NCBI GenBank assembly: GCA_045532175.1
Contig: JAZSFK010000008.1
Coordinates: forward strand, 1-64,000
Source of the DNA: Fimenecus sp045532175
Lineage (GTDB): Bacteria > Bacillota > Clostridia > Oscillospirales > Acutalibacteraceae
Length of the DNA stretch: 64,000 nucleotides
Direction: 5' to 3'
Below the pieces are notes generated by a model. The model had not been told where the DNA came from and did not search any database. It saw nothing but the letters and a program-made list of their open reading frames with translations. A program made the translations under genes and the position numbers. Positions 41,003-49,878 of the stretch are shown one piece after another; within the stretch, counting starts at the first letter, position 1, and every line of letters begins with the position of its first letter.

Positions 41003-43609
41003 ATGAAAAAAAGTAAAAGAATAATAGCTATATTACTGGTAGTTATTATGCTGTTATCTTGTCTGCCAATATCTTCAATGGCAGTCAGCGGTAATGTTCC
41101 TACCGACATTATTGCTATGTCAAGTCAAGTTGCCGTTGAACTTGAACAAGAAGGCATTGTTCTTCTTGAAAACGAGGATAACGTTTTACCTATCGGCAAT
41201 AAAAAGGTAAATATCTTTGGTGCAGGGTCTGTTGTGCCTTTTTTAGGTGGTGCAGGTTCGGGGGCTATTACAACTGATGACCCCGTAACCTTTTATGAGG
41301 CACTCGACGAAAACGGAATTAACTATAATCCTGAACTCCGTGCCCTTTATGAACAGGAATGTAGTGGGAATGAAACACCAAAAACAGGTAATACTGTTGT
41401 AAACAACCTTCTTCAATTAGTTCTTGCAAAGAATTCTCTTGAAGAAATGGTTTGTGAAAAGCTTACTGATGAAGTCATGAAGAATGCAGTTGCTTTTTCA
41501 GATACTGCAATTATTATGATTAGCCGTACAAGCAGAGAAACTGCAGATATTCCTGAGGAAGTTCTTAGACTCAGCGAAGAAGAAGTTAAACTCGTTGAAA
41601 AAGTAACATCTTTATTCCAAAATGTTATTGTGCTCTTTAACACAGGTAATGTTATGGAAATGGGTTGGCTCGAAGAATATGAAAGCATTAAGGCTGCTGC
41701 TATGGTATGGATTCCAGGCGAATTCGGTATGAGAGCAGTTGCGCAGATGCTCACAGGTGAAGTAAATCCATCAGGCAGACTTACTGATACAATTTCTTAC
41801 AGAATAAGTGACCATCCATCAAGTGAGTGCTTTGGCACACATGAATATGATGGTGGTGGATATTACGTTGAATATCTTGAAGGTATTTACGTTGGTTACC
41901 GTTACTTTGAAACATTTGCAAAAGACAAGGTTCAGTACCCATTTGGATATGGACTTTCATATACAGAATTTGAAAAAGAACTTGTTTCTTATGATATTAG
42001 TGAAGAAACTATAACAGTAAATGTTAAAGTTACAAATGTAGGTAATGTTAGTGGTAAAGACACCGTTCAGATTTATTACAGTGCCCCCTACTATGACGGC
42101 GGAATTGAAAAGAGTGCAATCTGTCTTGCAGGTTATGATAAAACCGGCATGCTGTCACCCGGAAAGAGTGAGACCGTATCAGTAGAATTCAAAATCAGCG
42201 ATATGATGTCCTACGACAAAGATAATCTTGAGGCATGGATTCTTGAAAAGGGCGATTACAAAATTATTCTTGCTGAAAATGTCCGCGAACACATTGATTC
42301 ATTCACATACACAGTTGAAAACGATGTTGTAGTTAAATATGATACTGTTTCAGGTAATGAAATCAAAAACCTCTTTGATTTTGCATACAGCGATTTCATA
42401 ATTCTTTCAAGAAATGATTTTGACGGTACATATCCAGAAGCAAGAGTGCTTACTGCTACTGACGAAATTTTGAATCCTGACCAACTCCCTGAGCCTACAC
42501 TCGTAGGTGAAGCACCAAAAATGGGAGTGGAATATGAAACACCCATTATGCTTCAGGATGTATATGATAACCCTGAACTTATGGACAAATTCCTTGACCA
42601 GTTAACTCTTGAAGAAATGATTTGGCTGGTTTGTCATAGTGGTTACGAAACACAGGGCATTGACAGACTTGGTGTTCCAAAGACCTATGATAACGACGGT
42701 CCTTCCTGCGTTAAAGGCGCTCACGGTCAAACATATTTTGATTGTGGTACGGCTTACCCTTGCGCAACAGCAATAGCCTGTACTTGGAACGATGACCTTG
42801 CGTATAAAATGGGTGAAAGTGCAGGTATTGAAGCCGATGCTATGGATACAGACATCTGGTATGCACCCGGTGCAAACATTCACAGAAACCCTATGGGCGG
42901 AAGAAACTTTGAGTATTTTTCCGAGGACCCTATTATTTCCGGTAGAATGGCAGCAGGTATTGTTGCGGGTGCAAAATCCAAGGGACTTATTACAACTATC
43001 AAGCATTTTGTTCTCAATGAACAAGAATCACACCGTAACGGTATTTTTACTTGGGCTGATGAACAGACATTACGTGAAATCTATTTAAAGGCATTTGAAA
43101 TCCCAGTAAAAGAAGCTGGTTGTGACGGAATCATGTCTGCTTACAACAGAATCGGAACTAACTGGTGTGGTGGATGTTCTGAACTTCTCAATGACCTTTT
43201 AAGAACAGAATGGGGTTATACAGGATATGTTGTTTCTGATTATTCTAGCAACATGACAGGTTCAGGTTATATGAGCCCTGCTGTTGGTGTTTACAATGGT
43301 AACGACACAATGCTTACAGGCATGTGGCTTATCAGTATGCCTTCCCATATTATTGAAATGGAAAAGGCTTATTATAATGACCCAATCGGTTTCGGTACTG
43401 CTCTTCGTGAGGCTTGCAGAAATATTATGAATGTTAAGATGAAAACAAAAGCTTTTCTTGAGCCAAGTGAAGATGCCCCTTATCTTACAGACCTTTTCAT
43501 TAAACCTGATGAATGGGAATTTGAAGAACCATATACAATCTCGAATATTATATATCTCTTTAAAAATGTGGTAAATGCAATAATTCTTATTGTGAGAATT
43601 ATAATGTAA
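41003..43609 (+). CDS. Secreted GH3 beta-glucosidase with permuted domain order
   Basis: 868 residues. Signal peptide 1-27 (KKSKR, hydrophobic core, SSMA). The GH3 domains are in reversed order. First comes the alpha/beta C-domain (about 35-300: VELEQEGIVLLENEDNVLPI, NIFGAGSVVPF, GYGLSYTEFE). Then a fibronectin-III-like domain (about 320-430: VTNVGNVSGKDTVQIYYSAP). Then the catalytic TIM barrel (about 525-830: TYDNDGPSCVKG, NIHRNPMGGRNFEYFSEDP, IKHFVLNEQESHRNG, and VVSDYSS with nucleophile Asp746). This order is known from Ruminococcus albus-type beta-glucosidases. The last 25 residues are hydrophobic and may tether it to the membrane. Expected activity: releasing terminal beta-glucose from oligosaccharides; true specificity is unknown. 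Confidence 0.92.
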   Translation: MKKSKRIIAILLVVIMLLSCLPISSMAVSGNVPTDIIAMSSQVAVELEQEGIVLLENEDNVLPIGNKKVNIFGAGSVVPFLGGAGSGAITTDDPVTFYEALDENGINYNPELRALYEQECSGNETPKTGNTVVNNLLQLVLAKNSLEEMVCEKLTDEVMKNAVAFSDTAIIMISRTSRETADIPEEVLRLSEEEVKLVEKVTSLFQNVIVLFNTGNVMEMGWLEEYESIKAAAMVWIPGEFGMRAVAQMLTGEVNPSGRLTDTISYRISDHPSSECFGTHEYDGGGYYVEYLEGIYVGYRYFETFAKDKVQYPFGYGLSYTEFEKELVSYDISEETITVNVKVTNVGNVSGKDTVQIYYSAPYYDGGIEKSAICLAGYDKTGMLSPGKSETVSVEFKISDMMSYDKDNLEAWILEKGDYKIILAENVREHIDSFTYTVENDVVVKYDTVSGNEIKNLFDFAYSDFIILSRNDFDGTYPEARVLTATDEILNPDQLPEPTLVGEAPKMGVEYETPIMLQDVYDNPELMDKFLDQLTLEEMIWLVCHSGYETQGIDRLGVPKTYDNDGPSCVKGAHGQTYFDCGTAYPCATAIACTWNDDLAYKMGESAGIEADAMDTDIWYAPGANIHRNPMGGRNFEYFSEDPIISGRMAAGIVAGAKSKGLITTIKHFVLNEQESHRNGIFTWADEQTLREIYLKAFEIPVKEAGCDGIMSAYNRIGTNWCGGCSELLNDLLRTEWGYTGYVVSDYSSNMTGSGYMSPAVGVYNGNDTMLTGMWLISMPSHIIEMEKAYYNDPIGFGTALREACRNIMNVKMKTKAFLEPSEDAPYLTDLFIKPDEWEFEEPYTISNIIYLFKNVVNAIILIVRIIM

Positions 43610-43618
43610 CAGGATTTT

Positions 43619-43648
43619 GGACGGTAGCTTTGCTACCGTCCCTTATTT
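43619..43648 (+). terminator. Terminator hairpin after the GH3 gene
   Basis: GGACGGTAGC (43619-43628) pairs with GCTACCGTCC (43632-43641) across a three-base loop. The following CTTATTTTG is only a moderate T tract. Confidence 0.8.
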
Positions 43649-43653
43649 TGCTC

Positions 43654-43682
43654 TTGAAATTCTTATTAGAAAAGTATATAAT
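43654..43682 (+). promoter_or_regulatory. Sigma-A promoter of the ketopantoate-reductase-like gene
   Basis: TTGAAA (43654-43659), 17-base spacer and TATAAT (43677-43682), placed between the GH3 terminator and the start codon at 43724. Confidence 0.8.
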
Positions 43683-43723
43683 TACTTTGATAAATTTATA
43701 ACAAATTCAAAGGGGTTATTTTT

Positions 43724-44740
43724 ATGGCAAGATATGCGATTTATGGTGCAGGGTCACTTGGTACTGTACTCGGTGCATTCATTACAAAAAACGGTGGCGA
43801 GGTTGACCTTATTAACAGAAACAAGGCTCACGTTGAAGCACTTAATACAAAAGGTGCAAAGATTATCGGCACAGTTGATATGACAGTACCTGTAAAGGCT
43901 ATTACTCCTGACCAAATGGAAGGAAAATATGACGTTATTGTTCTTCTTACAAAGCAGTTATTTAACAAGGAAGTTGTAACAATGCTTAAGGATTATCTTA
44001 CTGATGACGGAGTTATTGTAACACTTCAGAATGGTATTCCTGAACCGGGAATTGCTGAAATTATAGGCACAGAGCACACTATGGGTTGTGCTGTTGAATG
44101 GGGTGCAGCACTTGTTGAGCCCGGTGTTTGTGAACTTACAAGTGATAAGGATTCACTTTCATTCCATATGGGTAAAATGGACGGCATTACTGATTCACAG
44201 TTTAAAATGGTTAAAGATTTGCTCGAAATGATGTGCCCTGTACACGAAGAAGAAAATCTTATGGGTGCTCGGTGGTCAAAGCTTTTAATAAACTCTACTT
44301 TCTCAGGTCTCGGTACAGTAGTTGGCGGTGTTTTCGGAGATGTTACTGAAGACAAAGATGCACAAAAGGTTGCAGTTCGTTGTATGAAAGAGATTATTGA
44401 TGTTGGTCACGCATCAGGTGTGGAATTCGCTCCTGTTCAAGGCAAAAACATTGTCGGCCTTTTCTATTGGAAAGGTGCCCTTAAACGTGCATTTGCACAG
44501 TTTTTACTCCCAATTGCATTAAAGAAACACAGAGATATTGAACCGTCAATGCTTCAGGACTTAAAGAAAAACAAGCCTTGTGAGGTTGATGCAATCAACG
44601 GTGTTGTCTGTGATTTTGGAAAGAAGCACGGTGTTAAAACACCGATTAACGACAGAATCGTTGAAGTTATTAAGAAAATTCAGAATGGGGAACTTAAAGC
44701 AGAAGCAAAAAATATTCACCTTTTCGATGACCTTCTTTAA
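43724..44740 (+). CDS. 2-dehydropantoate 2-reductase family protein (ApbA/PanE-like)
   Basis: NADPH-dependent reductase family protein of 338 residues. N-terminal MARYAIYGAGSLGTVLGAF gives the GxGxxG site; LLTKQLFNKEVV, TLQNGIPEP and MGCAVEWGAALVEPG follow the ApbA_N pattern. The C-terminal domain starts with RWSKLLINSTFSGLGTVVGG, where the Lys matches the conserved active-site Lys of PanE. In pantothenate synthesis PanE reduces ketopantoate, but no panB or panC is near and many ApbA proteins have other 2-keto acid substrates, so the gene name is withheld. Monocistronic, with its own promoter and terminator. Confidence 0.85.
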   Translation: MARYAIYGAGSLGTVLGAFITKNGGEVDLINRNKAHVEALNTKGAKIIGTVDMTVPVKAITPDQMEGKYDVIVLLTKQLFNKEVVTMLKDYLTDDGVIVTLQNGIPEPGIAEIIGTEHTMGCAVEWGAALVEPGVCELTSDKDSLSFHMGKMDGITDSQFKMVKDLLEMMCPVHEEENLMGARWSKLLINSTFSGLGTVVGGVFGDVTEDKDAQKVAVRCMKEIIDVGHASGVEFAPVQGKNIVGLFYWKGALKRAFAQFLLPIALKKHRDIEPSMLQDLKKNKPCEVDAINGVVCDFGKKHGVKTPINDRIVEVIKKIQNGELKAEAKNIHLFDDLL

Positions 44741-44758
44741 TTATTATACAAAACAACC

Positions 44759-44798
44759 AAAGAGATGAGAGTTTTTTCTCTCATCTCTTTTTTATTTA
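44759..44798 (+). terminator. Rho-independent terminator
   Basis: AAAGAGATGAGAG pairs with CTCTCATCTCTTT across a T6 loop, and a T6 tail follows. Confidence 0.92.
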
Positions 44799-44812
44799 GT
44801 TCTTATAATCTC

Positions 44813-44841
44813 TTGAATTTACCTTATAAATCGTTTATAAT
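44813..44841 (+). promoter_or_regulatory. Sigma-A promoter of the AI-2E-family transporter gene
   Basis: TTGAAT (44813-44818), 17-base spacer and TATAAT (44836-44841), about 60 bases before the start codon at 44901. Confidence 0.78.
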
Positions 44842-44900
44842 GTTTGTAATTGTGTACTATTGTAATTTATTGTAAATAGAGTAAAGGAAAAGGTTGGAAA

Positions 44901-46079
44901 ATGGAACTTTCAAAGAAAAATGTTAAAATTATTCTTGGTATAATTACTTTTGCTATTGCACTTCTGGTGGTATCGCAGAATATCTCAGTTGTAATTACCA
45001 TTTGGAATAGTATTTTAAAGATTTTTTCTCCTATAATTGTAGCTTTTGCAATCGCATTTATGCTCAATATTCCTATGATGATTATTGAAACAAAAATCTT
45101 TGGCTTTATGCAGAAAAGTAATAAAAAGGTAGTGAAAAAACTTATCCGTCCCATTTCACTTATTTCAACCTTAATATTTACCTTTGGGCTTATTGTTCTT
45201 TTACTTTTCATCATTATTCCGCAACTTACAGATTCGGTGAATTTGATTATTCAAAAAATACCACAATACTACAATTCAGTTGTTTTGTGGGTTGAAAACC
45301 TTGTTGCAAAACACAACATTGATTTTAATACAGAGATTTTGAATATAAATTTTGACAATGTTAAGAATTTAGCAAACAAATTCCTCACATCTGAAAACAC
45401 AAACAATCTTGTAAATATGACCTTTGACTTTACATCATCCCTTATTTCCGGTCTGACAAGCTTTTTATTAGGTTTTATTATTTCAATTTATATGTTGGCA
45501 GAAAAGGAAAGAATTCTTGCGTTTTTTAAAAGATTGTTTGGCATTATATTACCTGAAAATATATTTAATGAGGGATGCAAAATCTGTCAGATTACCTCAT
45601 CTTCATTCTCGAGTTTTATAAGCGGACAGTTTACTGATGCAATTATCCTCGGGTTACTTTGCTTTTTGGGTATGAGTATTTTCCAATTTCCAAATGCTGC
45701 GGTTATATCTGTAATTATAGGTGTTACGGCACTCATTCCTGTTATAGGTCCGCTTATCGGTGAATTTATAGGTTGCTTTATTATTCTTATGGAAAATCCC
45801 TTTAAAGCGTTATTGTTCCTTATATTCATACTTATTTTACAAGCTGTTGACAACAACATAATTTATCCTAAGGTTGTTGGTAAATCGGTTGGTATTCCCG
45901 GAATACTCGTTCTTGTTTCGGTTGTTATCGGCGGTAATGTAGGCGGTTTGTTAGGTGTACTTTTAGGTGTTCCGAGTGCTTCTGCTTTATATTCTATTAT
46001 TACTGATTGGATTAACACTAAAAAGAAAAAGTCAGAAGTTGAAAATGTACCTGCTGAAGAAGCAGTTGAATGTGAATAA
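44901..46079 (+). CDS. AI-2E family (PF01594, YtvI/TqsA-like) membrane transporter
   Basis: 392 residues with about eight hydrophobic segments in the family layout: two N-terminal helices, a helix pair before a polar 90-residue external region (about 115-175), then FISGQFTDAIILGLLCFLGM, VIGVTALIPVIGPLIGEFIG and LLGVLLGVPSASALYSII, which are the diagnostic C-terminal motifs. Members export autoinducer-2, ions or unknown solutes, and Firmicute members such as YtvI have no firm substrate. The acidic C-terminal tail (EVENVPAEEAVECE) is cytoplasmic. The DUF1846 gene follows 32 bases later and may be co-transcribed. Confidence 0.9.
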   Translation: MELSKKNVKIILGIITFAIALLVVSQNISVVITIWNSILKIFSPIIVAFAIAFMLNIPMMIIETKIFGFMQKSNKKVVKKLIRPISLISTLIFTFGLIVLLLFIIIPQLTDSVNLIIQKIPQYYNSVVLWVENLVAKHNIDFNTEILNINFDNVKNLANKFLTSENTNNLVNMTFDFTSSLISGLTSFLLGFIISIYMLAEKERILAFFKRLFGIILPENIFNEGCKICQITSSSFSSFISGQFTDAIILGLLCFLGMSIFQFPNAAVISVIIGVTALIPVIGPLIGEFIGCFIILMENPFKALLFLIFILILQAVDNNIIYPKVVGKSVGIPGILVLVSVVIGGNVGGLLGVLLGVPSASALYSIITDWINTKKKKSEVENVPAEEAVECE

Positions 46080-46111
46080 TCTTGGTAATTGATAACTTGT
46101 AGGTGAATTAT

Positions 46112-47593
46112 ATGCGTAAATTAGGTTTTGATAATGAAAAATATCTCCGTATGCAATCAGAACACATTAAAGAAAGAATAAGCAAATTTGGTGGTAAGCT
46201 TTACCTTGAATTTGGTGGCAAAATCTTTGATGATTACCATGCTGCAAGAGTTCTGCCCGGTTTTAAGCCTGACAGTAAAATGAAGATGCTTTTGCAACTT
46301 AAAGGTGATGCTGAAATCATTATTGCAATCTGTGCAAAGGATATTGAGAAAAATAAAATTCGTAGTGACCTTGGTATAACTTATGACCTTGACGTACTTC
46401 GTCTTATAGATATTTATCACGGTTTTGGTCTTTTTGTTGGCGGTGTTGTACTCACTCAGTATTCAAACCAGCCATCGGTTACTGCATTTGAGCAAAAACT
46501 TCAGAATCTTGGTATAAATGTTTATCGTCACTACCCTATTGAGAATTACCCTCTTGATGTTCAACTCATTGTAAGTGACGACGGATACGGTAAAAATGAT
46601 TATATTGAAACCACTCATCCGCTTGTTGTTATTACAGCACCGGGTCCCGGTAGCGGTAAAATGGCAGTTTGTCTTTCTCAGCTTTATCACGAGCACAAAC
46701 GCGGAATCAAGGCAGGGTATGCTAAATTTGAGACATTCCCTATTTGGAATTTACCACTCAAACATCCTGTTAACCTTGCCTATGAGGCTGCAACTGCAGA
46801 CCTTAACGATGTTAATATGATTGACCCGTTCCATCTTGAGGCTTATGGTGAAACAACTGTAAACTACAACCGTGACGTTGAGAATTTCCCTGTACTTAAC
46901 ACAATTTTTGAGGAAATTTACGGTGAATCTCCATATAAATCACCTACTGATATGGGTGTTAATATGGCAGGTAACTGCATTATTGACGACGATGTTGTTT
47001 TAATGGCATCAAAGAAAGAAATATTACGTCGTCACTGTAATTATCTTGTTCAACAGAAGAATAATAAAAAAGTTTCAAGTGAGTTATATAAAATTGAACT
47101 CATTATGAAGCAACTTAACATAAGCACTGACGACAGACCGGTTGTTGCAGCTGCATTAAATCTTTCCGAAACAACCAATGCACCTGTTACTGCTATCGAA
47201 TTGCACGATGGCAGAGTCATTACCGGTAAGGCATCCGACCTTTTAAGTTCATCCTCTGCGATGCTTTTAAATGCTTTAAAGGCACTTGCAGATATTGGCG
47301 ATGACGTTCTTCTTATCTCACCTACTGTATTTGAACCAATCAAGGAATTAAAGATGAAAATGCACGAGATGGATACAAGTCTTCATCCTGACGAAATTCT
47401 TATTGCTCTTTCAATTTGTGCTACTATGAACCCGTTGGCAAAACAGGCACTCGATGCAATCAAGGGCCTCAAGGGTTGCGATGTACACGCAACGGTTGTT
47501 CTTTCAGATACAGATAAGGAAACCTTACGTAAACTCGGCACAAATGCTACCTACGAGCCATATAAAAAGAACGATAATTTATATTATAATTAA
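46112..47593 (+). CDS. DUF1846 family protein
   Basis: Cytoplasmic protein of 493 residues, full length for DUF1846, a family with known structures but no established function. Seen: LYLEFGGKIFDDYHAARVLP near the start, THPLVVITAPGPGSGKMAVC (a glycine-rich, P-loop-like segment near residues 165-190), KAGYAKFETFPIWNLPLKHP and MGVNMAGNCIIDDD. The pattern suggests nucleotide binding, but no reaction is known. Start: the ATG at 46112, six bases after AGGTG; the GTG at 46103 is inside that SD. A terminator follows. Confidence 0.9.
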   Translation: MRKLGFDNEKYLRMQSEHIKERISKFGGKLYLEFGGKIFDDYHAARVLPGFKPDSKMKMLLQLKGDAEIIIAICAKDIEKNKIRSDLGITYDLDVLRLIDIYHGFGLFVGGVVLTQYSNQPSVTAFEQKLQNLGINVYRHYPIENYPLDVQLIVSDDGYGKNDYIETTHPLVVITAPGPGSGKMAVCLSQLYHEHKRGIKAGYAKFETFPIWNLPLKHPVNLAYEAATADLNDVNMIDPFHLEAYGETTVNYNRDVENFPVLNTIFEEIYGESPYKSPTDMGVNMAGNCIIDDDVVLMASKKEILRRHCNYLVQQKNNKKVSSELYKIELIMKQLNISTDDRPVVAAALNLSETTNAPVTAIELHDGRVITGKASDLLSSSSAMLLNALKALADIGDDVLLISPTVFEPIKELKMKMHEMDTSLHPDEILIALSICATMNPLAKQALDAIKGLKGCDVHATVVLSDTDKETLRKLGTNATYEPYKKNDNLYYN

Positions 47594-47600
47594 ATAGTTG

Positions 47601-47636
47601 AAAGGTTGAGCAAAAACTCAACCTTTTGTTATTTTA
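47601..47636 (+). terminator. Rho-independent terminator
   Basis: AAAGGTTGAG (47601-47610) pairs with CTCAACCTTT (47617-47626) and is followed by TTGTTATTTT. Confidence 0.88.
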
Positions 47637-47650
47637 TTAACAAAATCACC

Positions 47651-47679
47651 TTGACATAAAATGAAGATTTTTATATACT
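47651..47679 (+). promoter_or_regulatory. Sigma-A promoter of the Fe-S flavoenzyme gene
   Basis: TTGACA (47651-47656), 17-base spacer and TATACT (47674-47679); a TATAAT six bases further on would give a 23-base spacer and is less likely. Confidence 0.78.
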
Positions 47680-47724
47680 TATAATGTAAAAATTTATGCT
47701 CAGTTTTGAGGAGGAAGTGTTTTT

Positions 47725-49788
47725 ATGGATTCAAAATATGAATCACTGTTTACACCTTGGAAAATAGGTAATGTAGAAATTAAAAACCGTATTGTTATGT
47801 GTCCTATGGGTGGTACATCACTTTTCGGTTGGTTTGAACTTGGCGGTTGTCATTTTGACAAGGAAGCCGCTAAACTTTTCTTGGAAAGAGCTAACAACAA
47901 TGTTGGTCTTATTATCCCCGGTATCGCACCCCTTCGTGATACATTCTGGGGAAAATGGCTTTGGCAGAATCCAAAAATGTTTGAAGAACTTAAGGAATTT
48001 ATGGATGAAATCCATAAAACAGGTGCAAAGCTCTTTATTCAGTTAACTGCAGGTATGGGCAGAAGCTGGGCTATTACTGAACTTGTAGCACCTCTCCACA
48101 AAAACAAGTTCACTCGTGCTCTTATTAAACCAATTCTTGATACTTCTCACGAATTGGCATCTCCAAGCCCACAACCTTCTCGCTGGGCTCATGATATTAT
48201 CTGTCCTGAAATGACAAAGCACCAAATCAACGAGATTATTGAAGCATTCGCAAAAACTGCAAAACTTTGCCGTGATGCAGGTGTTGACGGTGTTGAAGTT
48301 CACGCTGTTCACGAGGGTTATCTTCTTGACCAGTTTGCTATTGAATTCTTCAACAAGCGTACTGACGAATACGGCGGAAACTTTGAAAACAGATACCGCT
48401 TCGCAGTTGAAGTTGTTAAGGCAATCAAAGAGGCTTGCGGTGATGACTACCCTGTTTCACTTCGTTACTCTGCCGTATCAAAGATGAAAGGCTTCTGCGA
48501 AGGTGCAATGCCCGGTGAAGAATACACCGAAGTTGGCCGTGATATGGAAGAATCTGAAAAGGCTGCTAAATACTTGCAGGATGCCGGTTACGACATGCTC
48601 AATGCTGACAACGGTACATACGACTCTTGGTATTGGTGTCACCCACCAATGTATATGCCACAGAACTGTAACCTTGACGACGTAGCACATATTAAAAAGT
48701 TTGTTGATATTCCTGTTGTTTGTGCAGGTAGAATGGAACCTGATGTGGGTGCTCAGGCTGTTGCAGACGGTAAAATTGACGGTGTTGGTGTTGCTCGTCA
48801 GTTCCTTACCGACCCGGAATGGATTACAAAGATTATTGAAGACAGAATTGAAGAAATCAAACCTTGTATCTGCTGTCACGCAGGTTGCTTCAACTTCTCA
48901 TCTTCAAAAGGTCATGCTAATACTCAGGACCTTCTTGACACAATGGGACTTTCTCGTTGTGCACTTAACCCAAAGACAATGCAGTCAAAAAAATACAAGA
49001 TTGAGCCTGCTAAGAAACAGAAGAAGATTGCTGTTATCGGTGGCGGTATTGGTGGTATGGAGGCTGCTATGGTTTGCGCACAGCGTGGTCACAAGGTTGA
49101 CCTTTACGAAAAGAGCGACAAGCTCGGTGGTGTATTTATTGCCGCTGCTGCTCCGTCATACAAAGAAAAAGACCGTGACCTTATTGCTTGGTATAACCGC
49201 GAAATCAAGCGTTACGATGCAATTACAATTCATATGAACACAGAGATTAAGGATATTGCTTCTCTCGGTGCTGACGAAGTAATCGTTGCAACAGGTTCAG
49301 TTGCTAACAAGATTCCTGTTAAGGGTGCAGAAAAGGCTGTTGAAGCAATCGACTTCCTTCTTGACAACTCACTTGCAGGTGACAAGGTAGTAGTTGTCGG
49401 TGGTGGTCTTACAGGTTGTGAAATCGCTTACGAGCTCTATCTTCAGGGCAAGAAACCTGTTATTGTTGAAATGCAGGATGACCTTATCACAACTCCGGGT
49501 GTTGCACTTGCTAACACAAGCTATCTCCGTGATTTCTTCAAGACAAACAATGTTCCTGTATATCTTGAAAGCAAGACTACTGAAATCCGTGATAATGGTG
49601 TTACAATCGCAACAAAAGACGGCAAGACAATTGATTTGGACGCTGACACAGTTATCCTTTCAGTTGGTTACAAGCCTGCTCCTGTTGCAGAAAAAGCAAA
49701 GCACGTACATATTATCGGTGATGCTAACAAGGTTGGTAACCTCCGTACAGTTATCTGGGGTGCTTGGGACGTTGCAATGAAGTTATAA
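47725..49788 (+). CDS. Old-yellow-enzyme/2,4-dienoyl-CoA reductase-type FMN-FAD-[4Fe-4S] oxidoreductase
   Basis: 687 residues in three parts. An FMN TIM barrel (1-370) starts LFTPWKIGNVEIKNRIVMCP; EVHAVHEGYLLDQFAIEFFN holds the family active-site His and Tyr region, and RTDEYGGNFENRYRF is diagnostic. A 4Fe-4S site follows (CICCHAGC plus RCALNP, near 385-420). The C-terminal FAD/NAD(P) half has KKIAVIGGGIGGMEAAMVCA and a second Rossmann motif VVVVGGGLTGCEIAYELYL. Relatives reduce enoyl-CoAs, enoates, bile-acid or flavonoid double bonds, with electrons from NAD(P)H. It stands alone here, so its substrate is unknown; a bile-acid role is not supported because no other bai gene is present. Confidence 0.9.
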   Translation: MDSKYESLFTPWKIGNVEIKNRIVMCPMGGTSLFGWFELGGCHFDKEAAKLFLERANNNVGLIIPGIAPLRDTFWGKWLWQNPKMFEELKEFMDEIHKTGAKLFIQLTAGMGRSWAITELVAPLHKNKFTRALIKPILDTSHELASPSPQPSRWAHDIICPEMTKHQINEIIEAFAKTAKLCRDAGVDGVEVHAVHEGYLLDQFAIEFFNKRTDEYGGNFENRYRFAVEVVKAIKEACGDDYPVSLRYSAVSKMKGFCEGAMPGEEYTEVGRDMEESEKAAKYLQDAGYDMLNADNGTYDSWYWCHPPMYMPQNCNLDDVAHIKKFVDIPVVCAGRMEPDVGAQAVADGKIDGVGVARQFLTDPEWITKIIEDRIEEIKPCICCHAGCFNFSSSKGHANTQDLLDTMGLSRCALNPKTMQSKKYKIEPAKKQKKIAVIGGGIGGMEAAMVCAQRGHKVDLYEKSDKLGGVFIAAAAPSYKEKDRDLIAWYNREIKRYDAITIHMNTEIKDIASLGADEVIVATGSVANKIPVKGAEKAVEAIDFLLDNSLAGDKVVVVGGGLTGCEIAYELYLQGKKPVIVEMQDDLITTPGVALANTSYLRDFFKTNNVPVYLESKTTEIRDNGVTIATKDGKTIDLDADTVILSVGYKPAPVAEKAKHVHIIGDANKVGNLRTVIWGAWDVAMKL

Positions 49789-49808
49789 TTTAATAAAGGC
49801 ATAAAATT

Positions 49809-49870
49809 AGAGGAGAGTTATTGCGGACAGACAAGGATATCTGTCCCTACACTCTCCTCTTTTTATTTTG
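49809..49870 (+). terminator. Long double-stem terminator after the flavoenzyme gene
   Basis: Outer stem AGAGGAGAGT (49809-49818) with ACTCTCCTCT (49851-49860), inner stem GGACAGA (49825-49831) with TCTGTCC (49840-49846), then a T-rich tail. It lies between convergent genes and may partly serve the minus strand too. Confidence 0.88.
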
Positions 49871-49878
49871 TTATTTAA

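Noticed and set aside
47725..49788. Bile-acid baiCD/baiH assignment
   Set aside because: The fold fits but no other bai gene is nearby, and the family is too broad for that call.
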